Shown here: positions 4,703 through 11,433 of the stretch, one piece after another
How positions within the stretch are numbered: position 1 is the stretch's first letter
How the letters are laid out: every line of letters begins with the position of its first letter
The notes under the pieces: model-generated
What the model was told of the DNA's origin: nothing
Database searches by the model: none
The model's input: only the letters and a program-made list of their open reading frames with translations
Translations under genes and position numbers: made by a program
Virus record (IMG/VR): IMGVR_UViG_3300009537_000047
Span: 1-42,527 of that record
Reading direction: 5' to 3' (one strand)
DNA: 42,527 bases
Source of the DNA: a virus

Positions 4703-5148
4703 GCAACGCGATCGACTCCATCATCACGCTAAGCAACAACGAGCGTGCGTTCTTGCTCGGCCTTGAGAAGCTCACACGAGAGACTGGCGTGGTGATCGGT
4801 GGCTGCGGGTGTTGCAGTTCCCCTTTCTTGGAAGAGGTGGATACCACAAGCGAGGCTGCCGGCTATGGGTTCGGGTTCAATGCTGAGATTAAATGGATTG
4901 CACCAGACGATGAGTATGCTTGGGAATACTACTCCACTACCATCATCAAACAACCAGTTCAACATGAGGAGGCATGGAACACGCGGCCTGATGAATACAA
5001 GGGTAAGTACCACGAACTAATCATGGCCGTCTCCCGCAAGCACCCCAACGAAACTCGCCACGAAACAGCCTTGCGCTACATTCAACAAGCAGAAAGACAA
5101 GACAACGCCCCTCAAGAGGGCAAATCCACAACCGGAGAAAGACGATGA
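4699..5148 (+). CDS. CGCC-motif protein with a Lar-like AWNTRP tail (149 aa)
   Basis: The ATG overlaps the preceding stop (ATGA), and GTGAGG lies nine bases upstream. Residues about 35-50 hold GGCGCCSSPFLEEV, a cysteine-rich signature I have seen in small phage proteins of unknown function. Further on, EEAWNTRP matches the C-terminal signature of Lar-type restriction-alleviation zinc ribbons, but the zinc cysteines of a Lar domain are not placed ahead of it. The DNA coding for this stretch (4969-4988) is identical over 20 bases to the gene at 5439. The product therefore looks like a mosaic. The C-terminal third is hydrophilic and helical. Confidence 0.65.
   Translation: MSNAIDSIITLSNNERAFLLGLEKLTRETGVVIGGCGCCSSPFLEEVDTTSEAAGYGFGFNAEIKWIAPDDEYAWEYYSTTIIKQPVQHEEAWNTRPDEYKGKYHELIMAVSRKHPNETRHETALRYIQQAERQDNAPQEGKSTTGERR
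4969..4988. repeat. 20-bp exact direct repeat, second copy at 5667-5686
   Basis: The 20 bases encoding the EAWNTRP stretch are identical at 4969-4988 and 5667-5686, and the flanks differ on both sides. An exact match of this length in two otherwise different genes points to recent duplication or recombination within this cluster. Confidence 0.9.
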
Positions 5149-5252
5149 CTGAGACTAAACTGGCCCCCTGTCCGAATCCGTGGTGTGGCAGTACAAACCT
5201 CGAACTTCTAAGGCGCAGAGCGCCGGAGGGGAATGATGGAACTAACCGCTGA
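5145..5252 (+). CDS. Truncated Lar-like zinc-knuckle fragment (35 aa)
   Basis: ATG at 5145 overlaps the preceding stop. The product begins MTETKLAPCPNPWCGS, which matches the first half of a Lar-type zinc ribbon and closely resembles LEPCPNPWCHS in the gene at 5439. The reading frame then leaves the family and stops after 35 residues, without the second CxxC or the AWNTR ending. It may be a degenerate copy that now serves for translational coupling. The next gene starts inside it at 5236. Confidence 0.45.
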   Translation: MTETKLAPCPNPWCGSTNLELLRRRAPEGNDGTNR

Positions 5253-5442
5253 AAACAAAGCAGTCATTGATAAGAAACCTTACGAGGAACTCCTGCGGAG
5301 GTGGAGATATGCGCCCTTAGGAGACCCGTTGTTTCAGGGAGAAACAGGAGATTATTGGCAGCAAAGAATGACTGAGCTACGCGCCGAACCCGGTGGACAG
5401 GAACGCCACGTGGCCGCAAGCAAAAGTATAGGGTGGGGATGA
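5236..5442 (+). CDS. Conserved small phage protein, unknown function (68 aa)
   Basis: Start placed at the second of two adjacent ATGs, six bases after GGAGG (5225-5229). The sequence (ELTAENKAVIDKK.YEELLRRWR, APLGDPLFQGETGDYW, then GGQERHVAASKSIGWG) closely follows a short protein common in many tailed phages and prophages that has no established function. The family resemblance supports that this is a real, intact gene. It lies between the Lar-like fragment and the full Lar-like gene and overlaps both by a few bases. Confidence 0.8.
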   Translation: MELTAENKAVIDKKPYEELLRRWRYAPLGDPLFQGETGDYWQQRMTELRAEPGGQERHVAASKSIGWG

Positions 5443-5846
5443 TGGAACAGATTGAAGGCCCGCCAGCGCCGAAGCTGGAACCATGCCCGAATCCGTGGTG
5501 CCATTCGCATGAGCGCGGGATCGGCGGTGTCCGTATTCGGAACTGTCTGCGATACGCAGATGATGTACTTGGCAAGATTGCTTACTCTGATGACAGTTTA
5601 TATGTGGGTAGATGCGCATCATGCGGCCTAGAAGGTCCGAAACACAGCACTCCCGAAGCCGCCGTCGAGGCATGGAACACGCGGCCATCACCGTGGCAGC
5701 CGATTGAGACTGTCCCATACGATACTATGGTTTTGATGCGGCTTAAGGGTGGGAATGTGTTTCAGGACTATTGCCTCGACGAAGGGTGGGCCTCGTTAGC
5801 CGCGCGTGGCTATACCCACTGGATGCCGATTCCGCCACCCCCTTAA
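5439..5846 (+). CDS. Lar-like zinc ribbon plus DUF551-like domain (about 135 aa)
   Basis: Two adjacent ATGs (5439, 5442) overlap the preceding stop; either may be used. Residues about 10-85 have the Lar-family layout: PCPNPWC, an aromatic/acidic middle, CASCGLEGP and A.EAWNTRPS. The four cysteines likely bind zinc. Residues about 86-135 match a DUF551-like module, W-QPIETVPYD, then a glycine-rich stretch and YTHWMPIPPPP at the end. Lar proteins of some prophages relieve host type I restriction; that role is family knowledge and only possible here. Shared pieces with 4699 and 5145 suggest local shuffling. Confidence 0.75.
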   Translation: MMEQIEGPPAPKLEPCPNPWCHSHERGIGGVRIRNCLRYADDVLGKIAYSDDSLYVGRCASCGLEGPKHSTPEAAVEAWNTRPSPWQPIETVPYDTMVLMRLKGGNVFQDYCLDEGWASLAARGYTHWMPIPPPP

Positions 5847-5884
5847 CGAAACAACTTGACATCTCGTACACAGGAATGTATAAT
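5844..5884 (+). promoter_or_regulatory. Consensus sigma70 promoter with upstream TAACGAAAC box
   Basis: TTGACA (5856-5861), exactly 17 bases, TATAAT (5879-5884): full consensus. TAACGAAAC at 5844-5852 repeats the box upstream of promoter P2. Transcription should start near 5891. A promoter this strong may need repression; the DNA-binding-like protein encoded at 6136 is close downstream. Confidence 0.9.
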
Positions 5885-5933
5885 GCATGGTTCATGTCAA
5901 TTCCACAATCCGTATTCCACAGGAGCTCCCCCA

Positions 5934-6155
5934 TTGAAACGAAAGCCCCTCCCCCAAGTGGGTGATTACATAACTGTATGTTTTGACATATACTCTGAGT
6001 CGTGTATATGGGCAACAGCTAAAATCGAGCAGCGACGGTGGTGGGGGATCTCCTACCGCATCGCAGTGCTCGTCAACGATGAACATATTGAGCTTACAAT
6101 GGGTGAGCTCAAACGATACAAGTGGAGGCACAATGATGAACGAAAGAGACGCTGA
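5934..6155 (+). CDS. Small early protein with probable TTG start (73 aa)
   Basis: An in-frame ATG at 5883 overlaps the -10 box and cannot be on the main transcript. The first start downstream of the promoter with a ribosome site is TTG at 5934, eight bases after AGGAG (5921-5925). This gives a basic protein, KRKPLPQVGDYITV..., with a beta-rich centre (WGISYRIAVLVND) and a KR-rich end. The size and strand pattern are compatible with a small beta-barrel, but no named family is recognised. Its end overlaps the next gene by 20 bases. Confidence 0.6.
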   Translation: MKRKPLPQVGDYITVCFDIYSESCIWATAKIEQRRWWGISYRIAVLVNDEHIELTMGELKRYKWRHNDERKRR

Positions 6156-6387
6156 GGAGTCCCTCGTACGGGTCAACATTGTCCTGCCGAAGGCGCTGGA
6201 CGACCGCTTCCGCGCGCGCTTCAACGACCCACTCTTCAATCGTACAGCGTATGGGGCGCGATCCCGCATCCTTCAGCGCTTGCTTGAGGAGTATCTCAAC
6301 GCCCTCGACGCCGGGACGCGCAAGCTCGATCCACGAATCCTCGGCCTTGCCGGGGAGTTCTCCATTATCGATCCAACGGAGCTGTAA
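6136..6387 (+). CDS. Probable ribbon-helix-helix-type DNA-binding protein (83 aa)
   Basis: Of two adjacent ATGs, 6136 is seven bases from GGAGG (6124-6128) and is preferred. The sequence LVRVNIVLPKALDDRFRARF has the short strand followed by an amphipathic helix of the ribbon-helix-helix (CopG/Arc) fold. After a loop (NRTAYGARS), RILQRLLEEYLNAL forms the second helix. Such proteins dimerise and bind palindromic operators. It is the second gene after the consensus promoter at 5856, so autoregulation is plausible. The inverted repeats at 205-228 and 724-741 are possible targets, by inference. Confidence 0.6.
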   Translation: MNERDAEESLVRVNIVLPKALDDRFRARFNDPLFNRTAYGARSRILQRLLEEYLNALDAGTRKLDPRILGLAGEFSIIDPTEL

Positions 6388-6390
6388 CAC

Positions 6391-6642
6391 ATGACAGACA
6401 CAGTGCAGAAAATCCTCGCCCATGATGAGGTTGAGCGCCTCGCCCACCGCATCAACGAGGCGCGGCGACTCCGTCTCGAGGGCGCCCCTACCCCTGAGAT
6501 CGCCGCCATCGAGCCTACGGCAGAGGAGATGGCAGCGGTGATCCAGTCCCTCCGAGTAGCTCGTGTTGCGAAACCTGCATCCAAGTCTCGCAGCACCAAA
6601 CCAAAGACCGTCTCCGACCTGAACAGCTTACTTGGATTGTAA
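6391..6642 (+). CDS. Small protein ending in LNSLLGL (83 aa), unknown function
   Basis: The start follows GGAG nine bases upstream, with TGTAACAC between. It is helical with an acidic/alanine-rich body (HDEVERLAHRINEARRLRLEG, PTAEEMAAVIQSL), then a basic linker (KPASKSRSTKPK) and the ending TVSDLNSLLGL. The last residues are nearly the same as the N-terminal peptide of the polymerase and of the 3223 product. The basic linker plus hydrophobic tail suggest a flexible docking tail. No named family. Confidence 0.7.
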   Translation: MTDTVQKILAHDEVERLAHRINEARRLRLEGAPTPEIAAIEPTAEEMAAVIQSLRVARVAKPASKSRSTKPKTVSDLNSLLGL

Positions 6643-6643
6643 C

Positions 6644-6946
6644 ATGGCCCACCCAACCTTACCAGAAGCGTATCCACTAGAGTTCTTTGAACTCGGTCGC
6701 GCCGCCACAGCTCACGAGGTCGTGCTCAACTTTCCAACACGAGACGAGGCGTTTCAATTTCAGATGAGATGGGGAGCGTTTAAAAAGGCTCTCCGCGCTT
6801 ACCCAAAAATCGACCCAGACCTCGCCGCCGTGATCCCTTCCATCGCTGCATCGAAGAAGCGTAACGATACTGTCGTCATCATGCGGCAAATCAACTACAA
6901 TGTGGATGTGATTCGAGCAGCCCTTTCCACTCAGCCAACGAGGTAA
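6644..6946 (+). CDS. Conserved-looking small protein (100 aa), unknown function
   Basis: The ATG at 6644 follows the previous stop within TTGTAACATGG; no clear Shine-Dalgarno is present, so coupling is likely. The product has the segment VVLNFPTRDEAFQFQMRWGAFKKALRAYP, a strand followed by a helix rich in aromatic and basic residues that resembles short phage replication-region proteins. The rest (AASKKRNDTVVIMRQ) is basic, and nucleic-acid binding is possible. It directly precedes the nuclease gene. Confidence 0.7.
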   Translation: MAHPTLPEAYPLEFFELGRAATAHEVVLNFPTRDEAFQFQMRWGAFKKALRAYPKIDPDLAAVIPSIAASKKRNDTVVIMRQINYNVDVIRAALSTQPTR

Positions 6947-6951
6947 CACCA

Positions 6952-7974
6952 ATGGCAATGACAGCAACTCCGCGGTTCCCTCCCGCGTTAGACAACACGA
7001 TAGTTGAGCGGTGGCGTAAGTGTCGCCGGCTTTGCTGGTACGAACATGTGCTCGGATGCAGCTCACCCGTTCGCAACGAGCACCTTCACTTTGGAGGATG
7101 CTACGCGGCCGGAGTCGAGACTGCGCGTCGGGCGTTCTATAGTGAGGGGAAATCCCTCGACGCCTCTATCGTGGCAGGCTCCCAGCGCATCTTAGCAGAG
7201 TGGGGGGACTACACTCCCCCGGACAACACCGTCAAGACCCGCGCGAACTGCATCGACGCCTTCGATCGCTATGCGAAGGAGGTGTATCCGTTCGGTATCG
7301 ACGATCTGATACCGTATCGCGTGGCGCCCGACGCGCCCCCGATGATCGAGTTCTCTTTCGCGTTGGAGCTTCCCTTCCACCACCCTGACACCGGCGAGCC
7401 TCTCCACTACGCTGGCCGCGCGGACATGGTAGGGACGTATCGCAGTCAGTGCGACAACCGTCCGTGGGAAGGGAAGACGTTGTGGGCCGTGGACGAGAAG
7501 TCCACTAAGGACATGGGACCGCTGTGGGCGAACCAATGGCGTCTGAGTGGCCAGTTCATCGGCTACGTAAAAGCGTTAAGGGAGTTGGAGAACATCACTG
7601 TCGAGGGCGTTTGCGTCCGCGGTGTATGTCTGTACAAAACACAAGCCCCCAAGTTCCAAGAGTCCTTCGTCCCTATCCCTGAGTGGCGCGTGAACGACTG
7701 GTGGAACAACCTCCTCGGCACCGTCGAAGAGATGATTATGTTCTACCGATACTGCACAGGGCAGGACGTTCTTCCAGGGCGAGATTGGGGCCACGCGTGC
7801 TCGTCGTATGGGGGGTGTTCCTTCCTCGACGTGTGTGAGATCGAGCATCCCATCCCATTCCTCGAAACCGAATATTTCGAGCGACGATGGAACCCCCTGA
7901 CCAGAACGGAGGAGCGCTCCGATGAACTACCTATGGACTATAGCGGGGCTGCGGTTCCTTTCAAGGGAGTATGA
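6952..7974 (+). CDS. PD-(D/E)XK nuclease, Cas4/RecB-like, with putative Fe-S cysteines (340 aa)
   Basis: The start is fixed by CGAGGTAACACC (6939-6950). Catalytic elements are visible: GRAD at about 155-158, VDEKST with D181, E182 and K183, and QxxxY (Q201-Y205), the RecB/Cas4 type motif set. Cysteines at 24 and 28, then 283, 289 and 295, fit the one-plus-three spacing of the 4Fe-4S cluster in Cas4/AddB nucleases. Phage proteins of this kind act as DNA exonucleases in recombination or host DNA breakdown. The neighbours, a Sak4-like ATPase and an SSB-like protein, support recombination-dependent replication. Confidence 0.85.
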   Translation: MAMTATPRFPPALDNTIVERWRKCRRLCWYEHVLGCSSPVRNEHLHFGGCYAAGVETARRAFYSEGKSLDASIVAGSQRILAEWGDYTPPDNTVKTRANCIDAFDRYAKEVYPFGIDDLIPYRVAPDAPPMIEFSFALELPFHHPDTGEPLHYAGRADMVGTYRSQCDNRPWEGKTLWAVDEKSTKDMGPLWANQWRLSGQFIGYVKALRELENITVEGVCVRGVCLYKTQAPKFQESFVPIPEWRVNDWWNNLLGTVEEMIMFYRYCTGQDVLPGRDWGHACSSYGGCSFLDVCEIEHPIPFLETEYFERRWNPLTRTEERSDELPMDYSGAAVPFKGV

Positions 7975-8398
7975 CGACCCTCATGCGTTTCAGTGGACCT
8001 ACAACTTCTGTTGCCAGGAGTGCGGTACGATCTGGTGTACCGCAGCACCTGTTGGCGCGAAGCACATCATCCACTCATGGACGAGAAAGCTGTGCCCACA
8101 ACACCGCGATCTCACGGCAGGGGAGCTTCTCACCCCATTCCTCGGCCTCCCTCTCGCCGCATACCCCTACCCCATTCTCGAATTCACATATTACAGGAGA
8201 CTATCCTATGAACGAACAGGCGACAGCCGCCTCCACACAAACGGCATCAACGCCGTGTGTCTCCCCAATTCCGGGGCCGAAAGTCATGCTCCTCGGAGAG
8301 CCGGGCAGTGGGAAGACTTTTTCCTGCCGTACCTATCTGGAGGCGGGGATCACTCCGTTCTTCCTCTTCACCGATCCGGGGATGGAAGTGGTGAGTGA
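7922..8398 (+). CDS. Zinc-ribbon-like protein with an unusual 190-bp overlap into the ATPase gene
   Basis: ATG at 7922 follows GGAGG (7908-7912) with good spacing and lies inside the end of the nuclease gene. The first 95 residues look genuine: FCCQECGTIWC, then K-LCPQH, a likely zinc site. From about residue 96 the frame runs into the start of the ATPase gene and loses any protein-like pattern, stopping at 8396-8398. Either the gene truly overlaps by 190 bases, or an original stop near 8200 was lost by mutation or a sequencing error. A C-terminal extension of no importance is most likely. Confidence 0.6.
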   Translation: MNYLWTIAGLRFLSREYDDPHAFQWTYNFCCQECGTIWCTAAPVGAKHIIHSWTRKLCPQHRDLTAGELLTPFLGLPLAAYPYPILEFTYYRRLSYERTGDSRLHTNGINAVCLPNSGAESHAPRRAGQWEDFFLPYLSGGGDHSVLPLHRSGDGSGE

Positions 8399-9071
8399 CT
8401 GTGACGAGATACATTGGAAGTACATCGCCCCCACGTCACCGAGCTGGGCGACCTTCATCGACAGCGCGCGGAAGATCAATACCCTCTCCCACGATGCACT
8501 GAGCAAGCTTCCAGACATCAACAAGCAGCAATACAACCAATTCGTTGTGATGCTAGAGACTCTTGCGAACTTCACCTGTGATCACTGCGGCGAGGCGTTC
8601 GGAGCGGTGGATCACTGGAATACAGACCGTGCCCTCGTGATGGATGGGATGAGTGGCATGAGCCAAGTTGCGATGGACCTCGTCGCCGGGAGCAAACCAG
8701 TGAAGTCCCAAGCGAACTGGGGTGTGGCGATGGATAACCTCAACCGCCTCATCATCAAACTCGCCACAGGCCTCAAATGCCATATGACGCTCATTGGACA
8801 CCTTGAGCGAGAGCATAATGAAGTCACCGGCGCGGTGGAGCTGATGGTCAGCACCCTCGGTCGGAAGCTCGCCCCGACGCTCGGGCGTCATTTCTCCGAC
8901 ATCATCCACTGTCGTCGTGCTGGAGACAAGTGGGTGTGGAGCACCGATACCGTCAACGTAGCGACGAAGACGAGGAACATAGCGTTGGGTGGAGACCTTC
9001 CCCCATCCTTCACCTCTCTCATCACTAAGTGGCAGAACGCCGGAGGTAAGATATGTCCGACGACAGTGTAG
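8208..9071 (+). CDS. Sak4-like RecA-fold ATPase, putative recombinase (287 aa)
   Basis: The start is set by CAGGAG (8194-8199), although the frame is open further 5'. Walker A is GEPGSGKT (about 30-37), preceded by PKVMLLG. LVMDGMSGMSQ around 145 is the Walker B-like strand. DHCG (residues about 125-128) is part of a possible inserted zinc site. TLIGHLERE and the following EL..STLGRKLAP fit the sensor strand and the end of the RecA core. Such phage ATPases (Sak4 type) promote single-strand annealing and usually sit next to their own SSB, as here (9532). It also follows an exonuclease gene. Confidence 0.8.
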   Translation: MNEQATAASTQTASTPCVSPIPGPKVMLLGEPGSGKTFSCRTYLEAGITPFFLFTDPGMEVVSDCDEIHWKYIAPTSPSWATFIDSARKINTLSHDALSKLPDINKQQYNQFVVMLETLANFTCDHCGEAFGAVDHWNTDRALVMDGMSGMSQVAMDLVAGSKPVKSQANWGVAMDNLNRLIIKLATGLKCHMTLIGHLEREHNEVTGAVELMVSTLGRKLAPTLGRHFSDIIHCRRAGDKWVWSTDTVNVATKTRNIALGGDLPPSFTSLITKWQNAGGKICPTTV

Positions 9072-9280
9072 TTGCGACCGCCGAAGCTGAATTGAGTGCC
9101 CTATTCTCAGAGGTGAGGAGAGCGGTGTCTGCTCTTAACACTGCTACCCACGCCGCCGTTGAGACCTCCAGGGGTATAATTGGCGACGAGGGGGTGGAAG
9201 ACATCAAACGACTCATCAATAGGGCTACGATACTGTGGCTCACCAAACTCGAGTCAGCAAGAAAGGAGATGACTAAATGA
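9053..9280 (+). CDS. Small helical protein, unknown function (75 aa)
   Basis: The start is six bases after GGAGG (9042-9046) and overlaps the end of the ATPase gene by 19 bases. It is almost entirely helical (EAELSALFSEVRRAVSALN, IKRLINRATILWLTKLES) and probably oligomerises. No motif recognised. Tight overlap on both sides indicates translational coupling with the ATPase and the next zinc protein. Confidence 0.7.
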   Translation: MSDDSVVATAEAELSALFSEVRRAVSALNTATHAAVETSRGIIGDEGVEDIKRLINRATILWLTKLESARKEMTK

Positions 9281-9492
9281 AAGACACTACCTATCGGTGT
9301 GATACCTGCGGGCGCGGCGTGGATATAGACGACATCTACGGGTATTTCTGTGGAAACGTGGGGCTAGAGTTTCGACCGGCCGCACGCACAGCGGCACACA
9401 TCTGCAGGCGGTGCATAAACGACATCGCCTCGTTTGCCAAACAGCCTGATCCACGCCCCCCCATTCCTCTTCCGCCCAGCGACAAGGCGTGA
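9277..9492 (+). CDS. Small zinc-ribbon protein (71 aa)
   Basis: ATGA overlap with the previous stop. CDTCG near the start and CRRC about 35 residues later give a four-cysteine zinc ribbon, with another cysteine (YFCGN) between. The C-terminus is proline-rich (DPRPPIPLPP). It is one of several zinc-knuckle proteins in this arm. Function unknown; DNA or protein binding is likely. Confidence 0.7.
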   Translation: MKDTTYRCDTCGRGVDIDDIYGYFCGNVGLEFRPAARTAAHICRRCINDIASFAKQPDPRPPIPLPPSDKA

Positions 9493-9531
9493 TTGTCGCA
9501 CCCTTAACCAACCAACCATGAGTACCAAACC

Positions 9532-10014
9532 ATGAATGACTCCACGTTCAACCCTGAGACCTTCCTCTCCCAGCAGTTCGACACGGCGCTCGAGACGGAA
9601 TACAAACCCGTCCCGGTAGGTGTGTATCAAGCCGTGCTCGTCAATGACGAAAAGCACGAGATGCAGGCACGCCGCGTCGAGTCGGAGAAGGCCCGCGACG
9701 GTTACTTCACTGCGTTTGAGATCTGGGCGCAGATCGACGCCCCCGGCAACGACCAGGCCGACGGCAAGCACGTTCGCTTCGACACCTTCCTCGACATCTC
9801 GCCTAGCGGCGGCCTCGAGAGTGGTGAGAACAGGAACGTGAAGCTGGGCCAGCTCCGCAACGCTGTCGGGCAGAACCAGCCCGGCGTCGCGTGGGGCTTT
9901 GGGATGCTGGTGGGACAGGTCCTCCAGATCAAGGTGAGTCACCAGGAGGCGAAGGACGGCCGCACGTTTGCGCGGATTGACGCCGTTGCTCCCATAGGCG
10001 CCGCCCTCGCCTAA
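9532..10014 (+). CDS. Single-stranded DNA-binding-like protein (160 aa)
   Basis: The start at 9532 has no clear Shine-Dalgarno; a five-codon frame at 9518 overlaps it. The protein begins NDSTFNPETFLSQQFDTALETEY and continues V..GVYQAVL, EIWAQID, HVRFDTFLDI, a GE.R.VKLGQLRNA helix, and a closing VSHQEAKDGRTFARID strand. This is the strand order of an OB-fold like the phage DUF669/SSB proteins that accompany Sak4 recombinases. Position two genes after the ATPase and before the helicase supports that. The typical acidic SSB tail is absent; it ends GAALA. It could instead be another replication accessory protein. Confidence 0.6.
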   Translation: MNDSTFNPETFLSQQFDTALETEYKPVPVGVYQAVLVNDEKHEMQARRVESEKARDGYFTAFEIWAQIDAPGNDQADGKHVRFDTFLDISPSGGLESGENRNVKLGQLRNAVGQNQPGVAWGFGMLVGQVLQIKVSHQEAKDGRTFARIDAVAPIGAALA

Positions 10015-10052
10015 CACCTTCGTTGAGCGGTAGCACACGTTACCTCCCCCAC

Positions 10053-10087
10053 GCCGGCTGGGGTCTACCGTAGCCGGCACCCTTTTC
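10053..10087 (+). terminator. Possible terminator between the SSB-like and ParB-methyltransferase genes
   Basis: GCCGGCT (10053-10059) and AGCCGGC (10072-10078) pair around a 12-base loop, followed by ACCCTTTTC. The long loop and short T-run make it weak. It may attenuate rather than stop transcription. The intergenic gap 10015-10110 holds nothing else I can support. Confidence 0.45.
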
Positions 10088-10110
10088 ACATCAGCTTTGC
10101 GCATACTCAA

Positions 10111-11433
10111 ATGAAACTTCTTCCCCTTTCTGAACTCGTCATTGACGAGGAGCGCGTTCGTCGCTTCTTCGATAAAGCGAGGTTGGATGAACTTGCAACC
10201 TCCATCACTAACAACGGTCTCCTCCACCCCATCGTCGTGCGCCATAATGAGAAGCTCGAAACGGTGCTGATAGCGGGGGAGCGGCGCTTCAACGCCATGA
10301 GGCTTTTGCATAACCGAGGCACCCCGTTTCGCGTGGTGAACTCTAACGGGTACACTCCAGTCCCTCCTCAACACATCCCTGTCAACTATGTCTCCGACCT
10401 CGATGCCTCTGCGATCCTCGAAGCTGAGATCGAAGAGAACGTCTGTCGGGTGGACGTGTCGTGGCAAGAGCGCATCGAGGCAGAGGCGAAGTTGCACACT
10501 CTTCGCGTCAAGCAGAACCCCACCCATACGTTAAAGGACACAGCGAGGGAGATTTACGGCGACGACGTGCCCTCGGGTGCCGCGAGTGAGCTCAAACGAG
10601 ATCTGTTGATCCACGAACTCCGCGACAACCCGGTGTTCAAGGGAGCCAAGACCCTCGACGACGCGAGGAAGCGCCTCGCTCACCACCGAAAGGAGCTCTT
10701 CCTCGCGAGCGTCGGAGACATCCTCGCGCAGACGGTGGACCCCAGCGAGCACGTCGTGTTCGAGAATAAGGAGGGGTGCGCCGCCATGACGACGTTGGGG
10801 CTCAGCGGAACGGAGGTGGATGTGTTCTGCTTCGATCCACCGTATGGTATCGCCGCTGACACCTTCCGCAACTTCAACAGCCTCGCAAAGCACACCTACA
10901 GCGACGAGGAACAAGAAGCGAAGAGGCTGACAGAACGCTTCCTCTCCGCCATAGAGGTGTGTCGCGCAAAGGAGGCGCACATCTACATCTTCTGTGACAT
11001 CAACGCGTTCTATGGCTGGCTTGCTCCACTAGTCGAGAGCTTCGACTGGAAGGTATGGCCGCGACCGCTCATCTGGGCGAAGCGCCAACACGCCGGAGCC
11101 CCCGACTACGACGCCGGCCCTGCGCGGCAGTACGAGGCAATCCTCTTTGCGACGAAGGGCGGGAGGAAGGTTGCGCGAGTGGGTGGCGATGTGCTCACCC
11201 ATGCAGCTGTACGAGACAAACTTCACTCCGCGCAAAAACCCTCGTCGTTGCTGACGGACATGCTGTCACGCGTCTGTAGTGTGGGGGACATCATCTGTGA
11301 TCCCTGCGCGGGAAGTGGCTCAATCGTCCTCGCGGCGAAAGAGTTGGGCCTTCAATGCTTCGCGTATGAGATCGACGAAGAGACATACAAAAAAGCCCTT
11401 GTAAACATCAACGTTGGAGATTCATTAACATGA
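10111..11433 (+). CDS. ParB-like domain fused to beta-class DNA methyltransferase (440 aa)
   Basis: Residues 1-115 match the ParB/Srx-type N-domain (LPLSEL..D, LDELATSI..NGLLHPIVVR, GERRFNAMRLL). Residues about 200-440 are a DNA methyltransferase: DPPYG at about 242-246 (motif IV), then DPCAGSGS at about 397-404 (motif I), the order of the beta class. DPPY favours N6-adenine. A conserved KPSSLLTDML precedes motif I. A linker of helices with EIEENVCRVDVSW joins the two. Such ParB-methyltransferase fusions occur on phages and mobile elements. Protection from restriction or marking of phage DNA is the likely role; target sequence unknown. The stop overlaps the helicase start. Confidence 0.85.
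   Translation: MKLLPLSELVIDEERVRRFFDKARLDELATSITNNGLLHPIVVRHNEKLETVLIAGERRFNAMRLLHNRGTPFRVVNSNGYTPVPPQHIPVNYVSDLDASAILEAEIEENVCRVDVSWQERIEAEAKLHTLRVKQNPTHTLKDTAREIYGDDVPSGAASELKRDLLIHELRDNPVFKGAKTLDDARKRLAHHRKELFLASVGDILAQTVDPSEHVVFENKEGCAAMTTLGLSGTEVDVFCFDPPYGIAADTFRNFNSLAKHTYSDEEQEAKRLTERFLSAIEVCRAKEAHIYIFCDINAFYGWLAPLVESFDWKVWPRPLIWAKRQHAGAPDYDAGPARQYEAILFATKGGRKVARVGGDVLTHAAVRDKLHSAQKPSSLLTDMLSRVCSVGDIICDPCAGSGSIVLAAKELGLQCFAYEIDEETYKKALVNINVGDSLT

Noticed and set aside
9518-9535. Five-codon frame MSTKP overlapping the start of the SSB-like gene
   Set aside because: Although it overlaps the next ATG in the coupling manner, it has no Shine-Dalgarno and is too short to support as a gene.
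9364-10527. Minus-strand frame of 387 codons across the SSB-like and ParB-methyltransferase genes
   Set aside because: It covers three clearly coding plus-strand genes, has no ribosome site and no recognisable protein pattern.
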